This document shows positions 47,624-56,500 of a stretch of 64,000 bases of DNA, one piece after another (within the stretch, counting starts at the first letter, position 1; each line of letters starts with the position of its first letter). The notes under the pieces were generated by a model. The model saw only the letters and a list, made by a program, of their open reading frames with translations. It was not told where the DNA came from and ran no database searches. Made by a program: the position numbers and the translations under genes. This stretch comes from an uncultured Lachnospiraceae bacterium (GTDB taxonomy: Bacteria > Bacillota > Clostridia > Lachnospirales > Lachnospiraceae): contig CALWPC010000046.1 in NCBI GenBank assembly GCA_944383325.1, forward strand, positions 106,027 to 170,026, read 5' to 3'.

Positions 47624-48523
47624 TCAAAATGCATAGGTCAGTTTAGAATTTTCAAGCGACTGCAATATGTAATATGGATTTACGCTCAATTCTTCTGTCT
47701 GAGGCGTCTTAATGTAGATTCCGAGATGGAGATGCACGTCAAAATTTCCGACCGTGCCGACAATCTTACTATATCCGGTGTCGCCCATCATGCCGAGCAG
47801 CTCTCCCGCCTTTACCGGATCGCCTTCCTTCCACTGCTTTGCATAGGAAGAAAGATGTGCATAATAAAAATATCCCCCGTGAGGACTCCGCACGCCAATG
47901 CGATAGCCGCCCTGTTCTAACCATCCGACCTTTTCCACAACTCCATCCGTCATGCTGATGACAGGGTACAGATCCCGCTGATTAATCGAAGCCATCAAAT
48001 CGGTGCCCTCGTGACCGCGTTCTCCGCCGTAAGAACGCTCGCTCATCCAACTATTTTCATAATATACAAGAGCATTTGGAGTCACAGAAGACTGCGGCAC
48101 CGGAAAATACTTTAGATCCTCCCAAACCGCTGCATAGGCCTCGGTCAGCTGCATCAGTGCTTCCTCATTGAGCCTTTTTTTCTCCTCATACCGGCGTGCC
48201 ATTTCCGCACTGTCATCCAACACAGAAACGGTGTGCAATAATTGATACTGCCGATCCACCATGACAGACGCCATCAGCGCACCCACGGAAATCGAGGTCT
48301 CCTCTGAACGTGCGACAAGCTTCTGAAAATTTTGCGGTGAAATATTCATTTCGCGGAAATCTTCATCTGCAAACACATCCACAGACAACGCATTCATCCG
48401 TGCGCGCAAAAGCAGCCCGGAACACATTTGTACCAGAAGTACGCAGACTACAACGATCATGCCGGCAACAAGAAATACAGACTGCCATATATGCCCGCAT
48501 GTTCGTCCTCTTCTTCTCTTCAT
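47624..48523 (-). CDS. M23 family membrane-anchored metallopeptidase
   Basis: 299 residues: one membrane segment (residues about 15-40), a helical region (SAEMARRYEEKKRLNEEALM), then a LytM/M23 domain. Zinc and catalytic histidines in GHEGTDLMAS and DVHLHLGIY are complete, so activity is likely: peptidoglycan crosslink or stem-peptide cleavage. Start ATG 48523 (MKRRRGRTCG) with GAGG about 11 bases upstream; a longer frame lacks a site. It is divergent from the coat-like genes and resembles SpoIIQ-type proteins in layout, but that link is an inference. Confidence 0.82.
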   Translation of the reverse strand: MKRRRGRTCGHIWQSVFLVAGMIVVVCVLLVQMCSGLLLRARMNALSVDVFADEDFREMNISPQNFQKLVARSEETSISVGALMASVMVDRQYQLLHTVSVLDDSAEMARRYEEKKRLNEEALMQLTEAYAAVWEDLKYFPVPQSSVTPNALVYYENSWMSERSYGGERGHEGTDLMASINQRDLYPVISMTDGVVEKVGWLEQGGYRIGVRSPHGGYFYYAHLSSYAKQWKEGDPVKAGELLGMMGDTGYSKIVGTVGNFDVHLHLGIYIKTPQTEELSVNPYYILQSLENSKLTYAF

Positions 48524-48635
48524 TGCCGCATCATCCTCACAAAAAATGATTATTCCTATTATATGACAGGAACAAAAAAAACGCAACATGTCTCTCAGAT
48601 CTGGCCGAAATGAAAAAAATACAACCGAATTGTCA

Positions 48636-48665
48636 TTCATAATCCTGATAATTCTGAACATACTA
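48636..48665 (+). promoter_or_regulatory. Candidate sigma-G/F forespore promoter
   Basis: TTCATA at 48636-48641, 17-base spacer, CATACTA at 48659-48665. The -10 equals the sigma-G core CATACTA and the -35 resembles TGAATA/GCATA. It lies 70 bases before two coat-like genes. Prediction only. Confidence 0.5.
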
Positions 48666-48734
48666 AAGGATGCATCGTCGCTTGATCAATCAAGTTGGAT
48701 ACAAAATGTAGCAAAATGAACAGGAGGAAACATC

Positions 48735-48917
48735 ATGGCAAACTTATCAGAACTGGATGTACAGAACCTGCGTCATCTGCTGACCGGTTATGAGACATCG
48801 CACTGCAAAATGACGGAGTACGCTTCTATGGCAACGGATCAGACGGTAAAACAGTTTTTTGGAAAAGCCGCGCAGTCCGCTATGGAAAACAAAAAAGAGC
48901 TTTTAAAATTCTTATAG
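48735..48917 (+). CDS. Small spore coat-like protein
   Basis: 60 residues (MANLSELDVQNLRHLLTGYE, then HCKMTEYASMATDQTVKQFF), an all-alpha ferritin-like hairpin pattern seen in small Clostridial coat proteins encoded ahead of CotF-like genes. AGGAGG precedes the ATG. Translated with the CotF-like gene 12 bases downstream. Confidence rests on context and pattern. Confidence 0.72.
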   Translation: MANLSELDVQNLRHLLTGYETSHCKMTEYASMATDQTVKQFFGKAAQSAMENKKELLKFL

Positions 48918-48929
48918 GAGGACAGACAC

Positions 48930-49175
48930 ATGTTAGATGACAAAACAATGGTAGCTGATACCCTGATGGGCATCAACGGCGAACTGAAATCGTTTGGTGA
49001 TATGATCGCGCAGACGGAATGCGCAGAGCTGAAAAGCAAATTAAAACAGTTTCGCAACCAATGCGAAATGTCGCAGGAAGAACTGTACCAGATCGCACGC
49101 AGCAAATCTTACTATGTTCCGGCTGCAAAAGCATCTGAGGAAGATATGAAGCACGTAAAAGATCTGTTTTCCTGA
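48930..49175 (+). CDS. CotF-like spore coat protein
   Basis: 81 residues with the CotF helical pattern: DKTMVADTLMGINGELKSFG, then LKSKLKQFRNQCEMSQEELYQIA. CotF-family proteins are incorporated in the spore coat. AGGAGG lies about 8 bases before the ATG. Second gene of a two-gene coat operon. Confidence 0.78.
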   Translation: MLDDKTMVADTLMGINGELKSFGDMIAQTECAELKSKLKQFRNQCEMSQEELYQIARSKSYYVPAAKASEEDMKHVKDLFS

Positions 49176-49186
49176 CACAGCAGATA

Positions 49187-49273
49187 TGGTGGACCGGCCT
49201 GCACCAGGATCCTGATGTTGGGCAGCGGCAGGCAGGTGAGATTTGCGCAAGTATCACTTGCCTGCGTCCACCA
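49187..49273 (+). repeat. Nested inverted repeats, possible structured RNA
   Basis: An 8-bp perfect outer stem (49187-49194 with 49266-49273) encloses a 12-bp stem (49228-49239 with 49254-49265, one G-T pair, 14-base loop). The left arm of the inner stem can pair instead with 49197-49202, giving an alternative fold. No T run follows, so it is not a standard terminator. It lies between the coat-like genes and nfo. Confidence 0.55.
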
Positions 49274-49287
49274 CTACATAGTATAAT
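49258..49287 (+). promoter_or_regulatory. Candidate nfo promoter
   Basis: TTGCCT at 49258-49263, 18-base spacer, TATAAT at 49282-49287; the -35 lies inside the hairpin at 49254-49265. A GC-rich hairpin (GGCGTC/GACGCC, about 49300-49315) follows in the leader. Confidence 0.5.
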
Positions 49288-49340
49288 ACAATATAAAGCG
49301 GCGTCAGACGACGCCAAACATATACATACGGAGGAATATT

Positions 49341-50252
49341 ATGAATGAGTCCCTTTTGATCGGTTCCCATGTCGGGATGTCTGGAAAAGAGATGTTTCTC
49401 GGATCGGTAAAAGAAGCGCTCAGCTACGATGCGAATACGTTTATGGTTTACACCGGCGCTCCCCAGAACACCCGCCGCAAAGAACTCGCCGATCTCAGAA
49501 TCGATGAGGCAAAGGCTTTGATGGCACAACAGGGAATCACGCAATTTGTTGTTCATGCGCCTTATATTATTAATCTTGCCAACACCGTGAAACCGGAAAT
49601 CTTCTCTCTTGCAGTAGACTTTTTATCACTGGAGCTCTCCCGCACCGAGGCGATGGGCAGCCATGTACTTGTTCTCCATCCGGGGTCCCATGTAAACGCG
49701 GGGGCAGAGAAAGGCATTGCCAAAATCATTGAAGGATTAAACGAAGTGCTGAGCGAGCAGACAGACTGCTTCATCGCGCTTGAAACCATGGCTGGAAAGG
49801 GTTCGGAAATTGGCCGGACATTTGAAGAACTGGCCCGAATTTATGACGGCGTGCACAGAAACGACCGTCTTCGCGTCTGCTTTGATACTTGTCATACAAA
49901 CGACAGCGGATATGATCTTGTCGGTGATTACGATCATGTCATGGAACAGTTCGACCGCATTCTTGGCTGCGGACAGATTGCCGTGTTTCATATCAACGAC
50001 AGTAAAAATCCCAGGAGCGCTTCCAAAGACCGGCACGAAAACATTGGGTTTGGCACGATCGGATTTGAAGCGTTATACCGGGTTGTGACCGACCCCAATT
50101 TTACGGATATTCCGAAAATTCTGGAAACACCTTATGTTGCCCTGCCCGGAGACAACAAACGGTCTCTGGCGCCATACCGTTATGAGATCGCTATGCTTCG
50201 AAGCGGAAGCTTTGATCCCCAACTGATCGAGCGAATTCAAGCCGGCGCGTAA
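49341..50252 (+). CDS. nfo: Deoxyribonuclease IV (AP endonuclease)
   Basis: Endonuclease IV cleaving at abasic sites in base excision repair; three-zinc TIM barrel. Metal ligands in [54 protein letters not shown] and the His/Asp in [23 protein letters not shown]. 303 residues, full length. AGGAGG-like GGAGG lies 8 bases before the ATG. Confidence 0.96.
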   Translation: MNESLLIGSHVGMSGKEMFLGSVKEALSYDANTFMVYTGAPQNTRRKELADLRIDEAKALMAQQGITQFVVHAPYIINLANTVKPEIFSLAVDFLSLELSRTEAMGSHVLVLHPGSHVNAGAEKGIAKIIEGLNEVLSEQTDCFIALETMAGKGSEIGRTFEELARIYDGVHRNDRLRVCFDTCHTNDSGYDLVGDYDHVMEQFDRILGCGQIAVFHINDSKNPRSASKDRHENIGFGTIGFEALYRVVTDPNFTDIPKILETPYVALPGDNKRSLAPYRYEIAMLRSGSFDPQLIERIQAGA

Positions 50253-50265
50253 CCGCGCATTTCTT

Positions 50266-50327
50266 TCAAAAAACAAATCACTCCGCAGAAAAGATTGCTC
50301 TTGACTGCAGAGTGATTTGTTTTTTGA
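50266..50327. terminator. Bidirectional intrinsic terminator between nfo and carB
   Basis: Stem of at least 16 bp with A/T flanks (50267-50283 with 50310-50326) separating the convergent nfo (+) and carB (-) genes; both strands end with T runs. Confidence 0.85.
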
Positions 50328-50340
50328 TCTTAGAAAACAG

Positions 50341-53300
50341 TTAAATATTTTTTACCTGCACAATATCTACCAAATTCAGCTGCGTTTCATCCGCATTTTC
50401 CAGACTGTTGACAAGCGCCATCGCGGTATCCAGACTCGTCAGGACATTAACGCCCGTCTCAATCGCATTGCGCCGGATGACAAATCCGTCATGACTGCGC
50501 ACACTTCCCTGATTCGGAATATCAATCACAAGATCAATGCGGTGCCCGAGAATCAAATCCATCAGGTTCGGCGCTTCCTCCTCAATTTTATTCGTGCACA
50601 GAATGTCAATTCCACGGGCTTTCATGTATTCATAGGTGCCCCTTGTAGCAAAAATACGGTAACCCAGTTTGGAAAACCGTCTTGCAATCTCCACCGCTTC
50701 CTCTTTTGAGGAATCTTTGACCGTCATAATCATCTGCTTATATTTCGGAAGATTGACGCCGGCTCCAAGAAACGCTTTATACAGTGCTTCATTAAAGGTT
50801 TTCGCTATTCCGAGACATTCACCGGTAGATTTCATTTCCGGCCCCAGGCTAATATCGGCGCCGCGCAGCTTTTCAAACGAGAACACCGGCATTTTGACTG
50901 CAATATAATCTGCCGTCGGCTGAAGACCTGGCGTATAGCCTAATTCTTTTAAAGTCTTTCCGATAATGACCTGCGTGGCAAGAGCGACGATCGGTATTCC
51001 TGTAACCTTACTGATATAAGGAACCGTACGGCTCGATCTCGGATTGACCTCAATCACATAAACTTCCTCGTCGCAGACAATAAACTGAATATTGATCAGA
51101 CCAACCACATGAAGCGCTCGGGCCAGACGCTTTGTATATTCCACAATCGTGTCCTTGCTCTTCTGTGAGATACTCTGCGCCGGATAAACGGAAATACTGT
51201 CGCCGGAGTGCACGCCGGCGCGTTCGATATGTTCCATAATACCCGGAATCAAAATATCCGTTCCATCACACACCGCATCCACTTCAATCTCTTTGCCCAT
51301 CAGATATTTATCGACCAAAATCGGATGCTCCTGGGTAATGCGGTTAATAATTCCGATAAATTCATCAATATCGTTTTCATTAATGGCAATCTGCATGCCC
51401 TGGCCGCCAAGTACGTAGGACGGGCGCACTAAAACCGGATACCCCAGTTTTGCAGCAACCTCCTTTGCCTCCTCCGCAGTAAACACGGTAAAACCGGCCG
51501 GCCTTGGAATTTCACACTGCTCCAAAATCTCATCAAAACGCTCCCGATCTTCGGCTGCATCCACATTTTCAGCCGAAGTTCCCAGAATGGGAACGCCCAT
51601 TTTCATCAGGCTCTCGGTCAGTTTGATTGCGGTCTGTCCGCCAAACTGAACGACCGCTCCGTCCGGTTTTTCCAATTCGACAATGCTCTCGACATCCTCC
51701 GCAGTGAGCGGTTCAAAGAACAGCTTGTCCGCAATATCAAAATCCGTGCTGACCGTTTCCGGGTTATTGTTTACAATAATCGTCTCGTACCCTTCTCTGG
51801 AAAACGCCCATGTGCTGTGCACGGAACAATAGTCAAATTCAATACCCTGTCCGATACGGATCGGTCCGGATCCCAACACCAAAACTTTCTTTTTGGGTTT
51901 TGTCTCCGCCAGTTCATTCTCACTTCCATACACCGAATAATAATACGGCGTTGTCGCCTCAAATTCAGCCGCGCAGGTGTCCACCATCTTGTAGGCCGCA
52001 TGAATATGATACTCATTGCGCAGCTCTTTAATTTCACGCTCTGTGCGGTTGGAAAGCGACGCAATGACCGTATCCGGAAATTCAATGCGCTTTGCCTCGG
52101 CGAGCAGCTCTCTGGTCAGCGGCTCAGACGACAGCCGTGCTTCCATTTCTGTGAGAATAGCAATTTTATCAATAAACCATATATCAATTTTCGTGATTTC
52201 CGCAATCGTCTCATACGAAATTCCCCGCCGTATCGCTTCAGCGATCACAAAAATACGGCGATCGTCCACCCGGTGCAGTTTTCGGATGAGTTCCTCCTGT
52301 GTGACATTTGAATAGTCATAACTCATCAAACTGTCCACATGCTGCTCCAGAGAACGGATTGCTTTCATCAGCGCTCCCTCAAAATTATCGCAAATGCTCA
52401 TTACCTCGCCGGTTGCCTTCATCTGCGTCGTGAGCGTTCGCTTCGCCGAAATAAATTTATCAAAGGGCAAACGCGGGATTTTTACAACGCAATAGTCCAA
52501 CATTGGTTCAAAGCTTGCATAAGTTTTCCCTGTAATCGCGTTTTTAATCTCATCGAGCGTATATCCCAGTGCAATCTTGGCGGCTACCTTTGCAATCGGA
52601 TAGCCGGTCGCCTTGGAAGCCAGTGCCGAGCTGCGGCTGACGCGCGGATTTACCTCGATCACGCAATACTCAAAGCTTTCCGGATGCAGCGCATACTGTA
52701 CATTACAACCGCCGGTGATGTTTAACTCTGTAATAATGTTGAGCGCAGAGGAGCGAAGCATCTGGTACTCTTTGTCGCCGAGCGTCTGTGAAGGCGCCAC
52801 CACAATACTGTCGCCGGTATGTACGCCAACCGGGTCAATATTTTCCATATTACATACCGTAATACAGTTGCCGTTTGAATCCCGCATGACCTCATACTCA
52901 ATCTCTTTCCAACCTGCAATACAGCGCTCCACCAGAACCTGCCCGACGCGGCTCAGCCGTAAACCGTTGGACAGTATATCAATCAGCTCCTCACGGTTGT
53001 TTGCAATACCTCCGCCGCTTCCGCCGAGCGTGTACGCCGGGCGAAGCACAACCGGATAACCGATTTTCTCCGAAAACGCAATACCATCCTCCACATTGGT
53101 TACAACTTCAGAGGGCGCGCAGGGCTCGCCGATTTTCTCCATTGTAAGTTTAAATTCTTCCCGGTCTTCCGCCTTTTTAATAGTCTCCGGCTTTGTACCG
53201 ATAAGGCGCACATTGTGCTCGCGCAAAAAGCCGGCTTCTTCAAGCTCCATCGCCAGATTCAGCGCAGCCTGACCGCCCAGTGTCGGCAGAACGCTGTCTA

Positions 53301-53547
53301 CCTGCTCTTTGAGTATAATCTTTTCGAGTACCGGAATTGTGAGCGGTTCAATATATACTTTATCTGCAATATCCTTATCCGTCATAATCGTTGCCGGATT
53401 GGAGTTAACCAGTACCACGCAGATTCCCTCTTCTTTGAGAGAACGGCACGCCTGTGTGCCGGCATAGTCAAACTCTGCAGCCTGCCCAATCACAATAGGG
53501 CCGGAACCGATGACCAGAACTTTTTTAATATTAGGATTTTTGGGCAT
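50341..53547 (-). CDS. carB: Carbamoyl phosphate synthase large subunit
   Basis: Makes carbamoyl phosphate from bicarbonate, ATP and ammonia for pyrimidines and arginine. Two homologous ATP-grasp halves: KVLVIGSGPIVIGQAAEFDY at the start and KVLVLGSGPIRIGQGIEFDY near residue 560, each followed by its own ATP-grasp core (LRPAYTLGGSGGG and VRPSYVLGGQGMQ). The MGS-like allosteric domain is at the C-terminus (YRIFATRGTYEYM). 1068 residues, full length. Four bases downstream of carA. Confidence 0.97.
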   Translation of the reverse strand: MPKNPNIKKVLVIGSGPIVIGQAAEFDYAGTQACRSLKEEGICVVLVNSNPATIMTDKDIADKVYIEPLTIPVLEKIILKEQVDSVLPTLGGQAALNLAMELEEAGFLREHNVRLIGTKPETIKKAEDREEFKLTMEKIGEPCAPSEVVTNVEDGIAFSEKIGYPVVLRPAYTLGGSGGGIANNREELIDILSNGLRLSRVGQVLVERCIAGWKEIEYEVMRDSNGNCITVCNMENIDPVGVHTGDSIVVAPSQTLGDKEYQMLRSSALNIITELNITGGCNVQYALHPESFEYCVIEVNPRVSRSSALASKATGYPIAKVAAKIALGYTLDEIKNAITGKTYASFEPMLDYCVVKIPRLPFDKFISAKRTLTTQMKATGEVMSICDNFEGALMKAIRSLEQHVDSLMSYDYSNVTQEELIRKLHRVDDRRIFVIAEAIRRGISYETIAEITKIDIWFIDKIAILTEMEARLSSEPLTRELLAEAKRIEFPDTVIASLSNRTEREIKELRNEYHIHAAYKMVDTCAAEFEATTPYYYSVYGSENELAETKPKKKVLVLGSGPIRIGQGIEFDYCSVHSTWAFSREGYETIIVNNNPETVSTDFDIADKLFFEPLTAEDVESIVELEKPDGAVVQFGGQTAIKLTESLMKMGVPILGTSAENVDAAEDRERFDEILEQCEIPRPAGFTVFTAEEAKEVAAKLGYPVLVRPSYVLGGQGMQIAINENDIDEFIGIINRITQEHPILVDKYLMGKEIEVDAVCDGTDILIPGIMEHIERAGVHSGDSISVYPAQSISQKSKDTIVEYTKRLARALHVVGLINIQFIVCDEEVYVIEVNPRSSRTVPYISKVTGIPIVALATQVIIGKTLKELGYTPGLQPTADYIAVKMPVFSFEKLRGADISLGPEMKSTGECLGIAKTFNEALYKAFLGAGVNLPKYKQMIMTVKDSSKEEAVEIARRFSKLGYRIFATRGTYEYMKARGIDILCTNKIEEEAPNLMDLILGHRIDLVIDIPNQGSVRSHDGFVIRRNAIETGVNVLTSLDTAMALVNSLENADETQLNLVDIVQVKNI

Positions 53548-53551
53548 GCCG

Positions 53552-54619
53552 CTACACCTCCATCATTTTGATAAATTCAGTAAATAACGCCTCGGAATCC
53601 AGCGGGCCTGGGCAGGCCTCCGGATGAAACTGTACTGTAAAAATCTTTTTATGAAAATAACGAAGCCCTTCCACCGTACCGTCGTTTACATTGACAAAAG
53701 CCACCTCCGCTACGCCGGGATCCATAGACGAGGTATCTACCACATAACCATGATTCTGAGAGGAAATATAGACTCTTCCGGATTTTAAATCCTTGACCGG
53801 ATGATTTCCGCCCCGGTGGCCATATTTCATCTTGTGCGTATCGGCTCCGTTGGCGAGCGCCATCAGCTGATGCCCAAGACAAATGGCGAAAATCGGCACA
53901 TTGGAATCACAAAGTTTTTTAATTTCCTCAATAATTTCCGTGCATTCTTTCGGATCTCCCGGCCCGTTGGAAAGCATAATGCCGTCCGGCTTCATCTGCA
54001 AAATTTCTTCCGCTTTCGTATACGCAGGATAAACCGTAACTTCACATCCATACTTTTGGAGGCATTTACACATGTTATCCTTGGCGCCCAAATCAATCAA
54101 CGCAACATGCTTCTCTCCGTCTCCGACCGTATAGGGATGATCACAGGTCACCCTGCGAACTACATCGTGCGGTTTATATTGTTGAAGCTTTGGGAGAATC
54201 TCATTCAGGTCAAAATTTTCATTGGTCGTAATCATGCCGTTCATGGTTCCCTTTTCACGCAGAATCTTGGTCAGCGCGCGGGTGTCAATTCCGGCAATGC
54301 CCGGAATATCGTATTTAGACAAAAACTCCTGAATAGTACATTCTGAACGGAAATTGTTCGGGAGACGACTCAACTCACGTACGATAAACCCGTCCGGCCA
54401 CGGTCGTCCTGACTCCATATCCTCCATGCAAATTCCGTAATTTCCGATCAACGGATACGTCATCACCACTGCCTGTCCGGCGTAAGAAGGATCTGTCAAC
54501 ACTTCAAGATACCCGGTCATCGATGTGTTAAACACAATTTCGCTGATGACCTCTTTCGCGGAACCAATGCTCGTACCAACAAAAACGGTACCATCTGCAA
54601 GAATCAAAAACGCTTTCAT
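53552..54619 (-). CDS. carA: Carbamoyl phosphate synthase small subunit
   Basis: Glutaminase subunit feeding ammonia to CarB. Class I GATase domain at the C-terminus: nucleophile Cys in AICLGHQLMALA and the HPEACPGP catalytic His-Glu. N-terminal CarA domain: AFLILADGTVFVGTSIGSAKEV, SDPSYAGQ-type region and GIAGIDTRALTKILREKG. 355 residues from ATG 54619, after AAAGGTG; the frame extends much further upstream without function. Preceded by its own promoter and leader. Confidence 0.96.
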   Translation of the reverse strand: MKAFLILADGTVFVGTSIGSAKEVISEIVFNTSMTGYLEVLTDPSYAGQAVVMTYPLIGNYGICMEDMESGRPWPDGFIVRELSRLPNNFRSECTIQEFLSKYDIPGIAGIDTRALTKILREKGTMNGMITTNENFDLNEILPKLQQYKPHDVVRRVTCDHPYTVGDGEKHVALIDLGAKDNMCKCLQKYGCEVTVYPAYTKAEEILQMKPDGIMLSNGPGDPKECTEIIEEIKKLCDSNVPIFAICLGHQLMALANGADTHKMKYGHRGGNHPVKDLKSGRVYISSQNHGYVVDTSSMDPGVAEVAFVNVNDGTVEGLRYFHKKIFTVQFHPEACPGPLDSEALFTEFIKMMEV

Positions 54620-54665
54620 GTCTTTCACCTTTTCCTCTCGAACGTAAATTTCTCCACTTTTGCCC

Positions 54666-54747
54666 AAAAAAAAAGACAAGCCTGCCAATAGGGTTACGTC
54701 TTCGTACGCATTTTTTCCATAATAGCACAAGATCTTGTATATTTCAA
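54666..54747 (-). promoter_or_regulatory. carA promoter and candidate transcription attenuator
   Basis: Minus strand: TTGAAA (54747-54742), 17-base spacer, TATTAT (54724-54719) with TGC before it. About 20 bases on, a weak hairpin (54702-54698 with 54677-54673, with inner pairs) is followed by nine Ts at 54666-54674, the form of an intrinsic terminator upstream of carA. A short frame, MEKMRTKT and stop, runs into the hairpin. Leader attenuation would fit a pyrimidine gene. Confidence 0.5.
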
Positions 54748-54749
54748 GA

Positions 54750-54779
54750 AAAAAAGTGCCTCGGAAGACACTTTTTTGT
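54750..54779 (-). terminator. Terminator of the permease/small protein operon
   Basis: 7-bp stem (54754-54760 with 54767-54773, one G-T pair) with A and T flanks, T run on the minus strand. It ends the long minus-strand operon just before the carA promoter. Confidence 0.75.
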
Positions 54780-54878
54780 GGACTGATAATCGTTTGCAGG
54801 CAGGACACGGTATACGCAAAAGCGTTTCATGGAGCGTTTTGTCAAGTGCTTTTTGGAATTTCTCCTCCATCTTGACAG

Positions 54879-54977
54879 TCAATTATTTCGCTTTTTACTC
54901 ATAAGAGAACAACTGACTGCCATAAAGAAACCCATGAAAATCCATGGAAAGGCTGCTCCTATAAAATCATAAACCAT
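54879..54977 (-). CDS. 32-residue small membrane protein, end of the LysR-divergent operon
   Basis: Too short for normal gene calls. ATG 54977, 8 bases after AAGGAGG (which overlaps the permease stop), to TGA at 54879-54881. Sequence: MVYDFIGAAFPWIFMGFF, one hydrophobic helix, then MAVSCSLMSKKRNN, a basic cytosolic tail. Strong ribosome binding site, position as last gene and helix plus positive tail support a real product. Similar small proteins follow permease genes in Lachnospiraceae, from memory; a partner or stabiliser of the DUF318 permease is an inference. Confidence 0.7.
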   Translation of the reverse strand: MVYDFIGAAFPWIFMGFFMAVSCSLMSKKRNN

Positions 54978-54991
54978 ACTTCAGCCCTCCT

Positions 54992-55894
54992 TCACATTAC
55001 GCAATTCACAACAAATCCCGTTGCCAGTGAGAACAGTATCACAAATACAATATACAGCACAAACCATTTCATCCCCAACACGATTTTGAGCGCGCTTAAA
55101 TTCGTAATTTTTGTAGCCGGACCGGTGATCATAAACGCAGCCGCGCTGCCCATGCTCATACCGTCCCACAGCCATTGCTGCAAAAGCGGAATCGTTCCGC
55201 CGCCGCATGCATAAAGCGGCACGCCGATGGTCGCCGCCATCAGCACGCCCCAAGCTTCACTGCCGCCAAACAGTGCAGCTGTAGCTTCGGCCGGCACATA
55301 ACGCTGAAACAATGCCGAGAGCAAAATGCCGAACAGAAAATAAATTCCCGTCGCCTTGAAATTGCGCCACAGATTTTTCAGATAACGCAACATCAGATTC
55401 CGATCCGTGTCTCGGCTTTTCGGTTCATCAAAGCGATCGAACCGAAAAAATGATTGATTGTGACAGAGACAATGTACCAACAATCCGGCTGCAATACCGC
55501 AGAGGAAACAAAACAATATGCGTACTATAAGTGCAGTCGTTCCAAGCGCCATACTGTATAAAATGAGCTGCGGATTGAGCAGAACCGAACTCATCATAAA
55601 TGCCGCCAACCAGTCATCCTTTATTCCGCTTTTTGAAAAAGAAGCGGCGATAGGAATCGTGCCGTACATACATAAGGGCGAGGCAATGCCAAGCGCGGAA
55701 GCAATAGGAATGCCGAAAATCCCGGGTTTCTGATCACCAAGGGAACGGAAAACACCGTGAATGCGATCTTTGAGAAACACGGATACAGCAGAGCCGATCA
55801 GCATCCCAAGAATCCAATATTTAAAAATCTGCTCAAACTGCACACTGAAATAATACCACAGATACACAGCTTCTCTTTGTATGATTTCAAGCAT
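54992..55894 (-). CDS. DUF318/ArsP-like permease
   Basis: Integral membrane protein, 300 residues, about eight membrane segments in two inverted halves. Family patterns SPLCMYGTIPIAASF and GVPLYACGGGTIPLLQQW, with the ITGPATKITNLSAL loop, match DUF318 permeases (ArsP, and SO_0444-like). ArsP members export methylarsenicals, but the exact Cys arrangement for that is not clear here, so the substrate is open. Start ATG 55894 is 7 bases after GAGG. 29 bases after the ECF S gene. Confidence 0.82.
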   Translation of the reverse strand: MLEIIQREAVYLWYYFSVQFEQIFKYWILGMLIGSAVSVFLKDRIHGVFRSLGDQKPGIFGIPIASALGIASPLCMYGTIPIAASFSKSGIKDDWLAAFMMSSVLLNPQLILYSMALGTTALIVRILFCFLCGIAAGLLVHCLCHNQSFFRFDRFDEPKSRDTDRNLMLRYLKNLWRNFKATGIYFLFGILLSALFQRYVPAEATAALFGGSEAWGVLMAATIGVPLYACGGGTIPLLQQWLWDGMSMGSAAAFMITGPATKITNLSALKIVLGMKWFVLYIVFVILFSLATGFVVNCVM

Positions 55895-55923
55895 TTTCGT
55901 TCCTCGTTTCGGCAAGATGATCG

Positions 55924-56490
55924 TTATTCAGCAGTCGCCTTCACCGTTTTTTTCTTCGTAAACGGCACTAACTTCGCGCGGTCAAGAGCGACCATCACGG
56001 CGGGAATGAGGATGAGCTGTAAAACAATGCCGGGAACAGCATTGATAAATGCGCCTGCCATAAACATCTGCATGGTAAAACCTGAGCCGTGAATACCCAT
56101 AATCATTGCCTGTACGACGCCCCAGACTACTCTTCCCGCAATCATTGCAATCAGCATGCTGCGATACAGCGAAATCACACATTTCCATTTGGAACGGCCG
56201 TAAAGCCATCCGATCACCAAGCCGTATGTAGCCAGTTCGAACGCCATGGAGATGGCATTCGGCATAGGCGGCATAGCAAAGATGGCAAAACGCAGCAGAG
56301 GCATAATGAAACCGACAGCGCCCCCGTACTGCCATCCGCAAATCAGTCCGCATAAAAGCACCGGAATGTGCATCGGAAGCAGCATATTTCCGATCACCTG
56401 AATCTGACCGGTTAACAGCGGTAATACAAGACCAAGCGCCAGGAACATAGCCGCCAGGGTTAAATTTTTAATATGTTTTTTCGCTTTCAT
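55924..56490 (-). CDS. ECF transporter S component
   Basis: 188 residues, about five or six membrane helices. Substrate-capture subunit for a vitamin/metal transporter: AAMFLALGLVLPLLTGQIQ, MLLPMHIPVLLCGLICGWQYG, AFELATYGLVIGWLYGR. The energising EcfA/EcfT genes are not nearby and would be shared. The substrate is not identifiable from sequence. Placed between a permease and redox genes, so its ligand is probably related to their pathway. Confidence 0.85.
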   Translation of the reverse strand: MKAKKHIKNLTLAAMFLALGLVLPLLTGQIQVIGNMLLPMHIPVLLCGLICGWQYGGAVGFIMPLLRFAIFAMPPMPNAISMAFELATYGLVIGWLYGRSKWKCVISLYRSMLIAMIAGRVVWGVVQAMIMGIHGSGFTMQMFMAGAFINAVPGIVLQLILIPAVMVALDRAKLVPFTKKKTVKATAE

Positions 56491-56500
56491 GTTGTCCTCC

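Noticed and set aside
54694..54882. 62-codon minus-strand frame between the small membrane gene and carA
   Set aside because: It starts at a TTG with no site and reads through the operon terminator and the carA promoter; the CPAC motif is probably chance.
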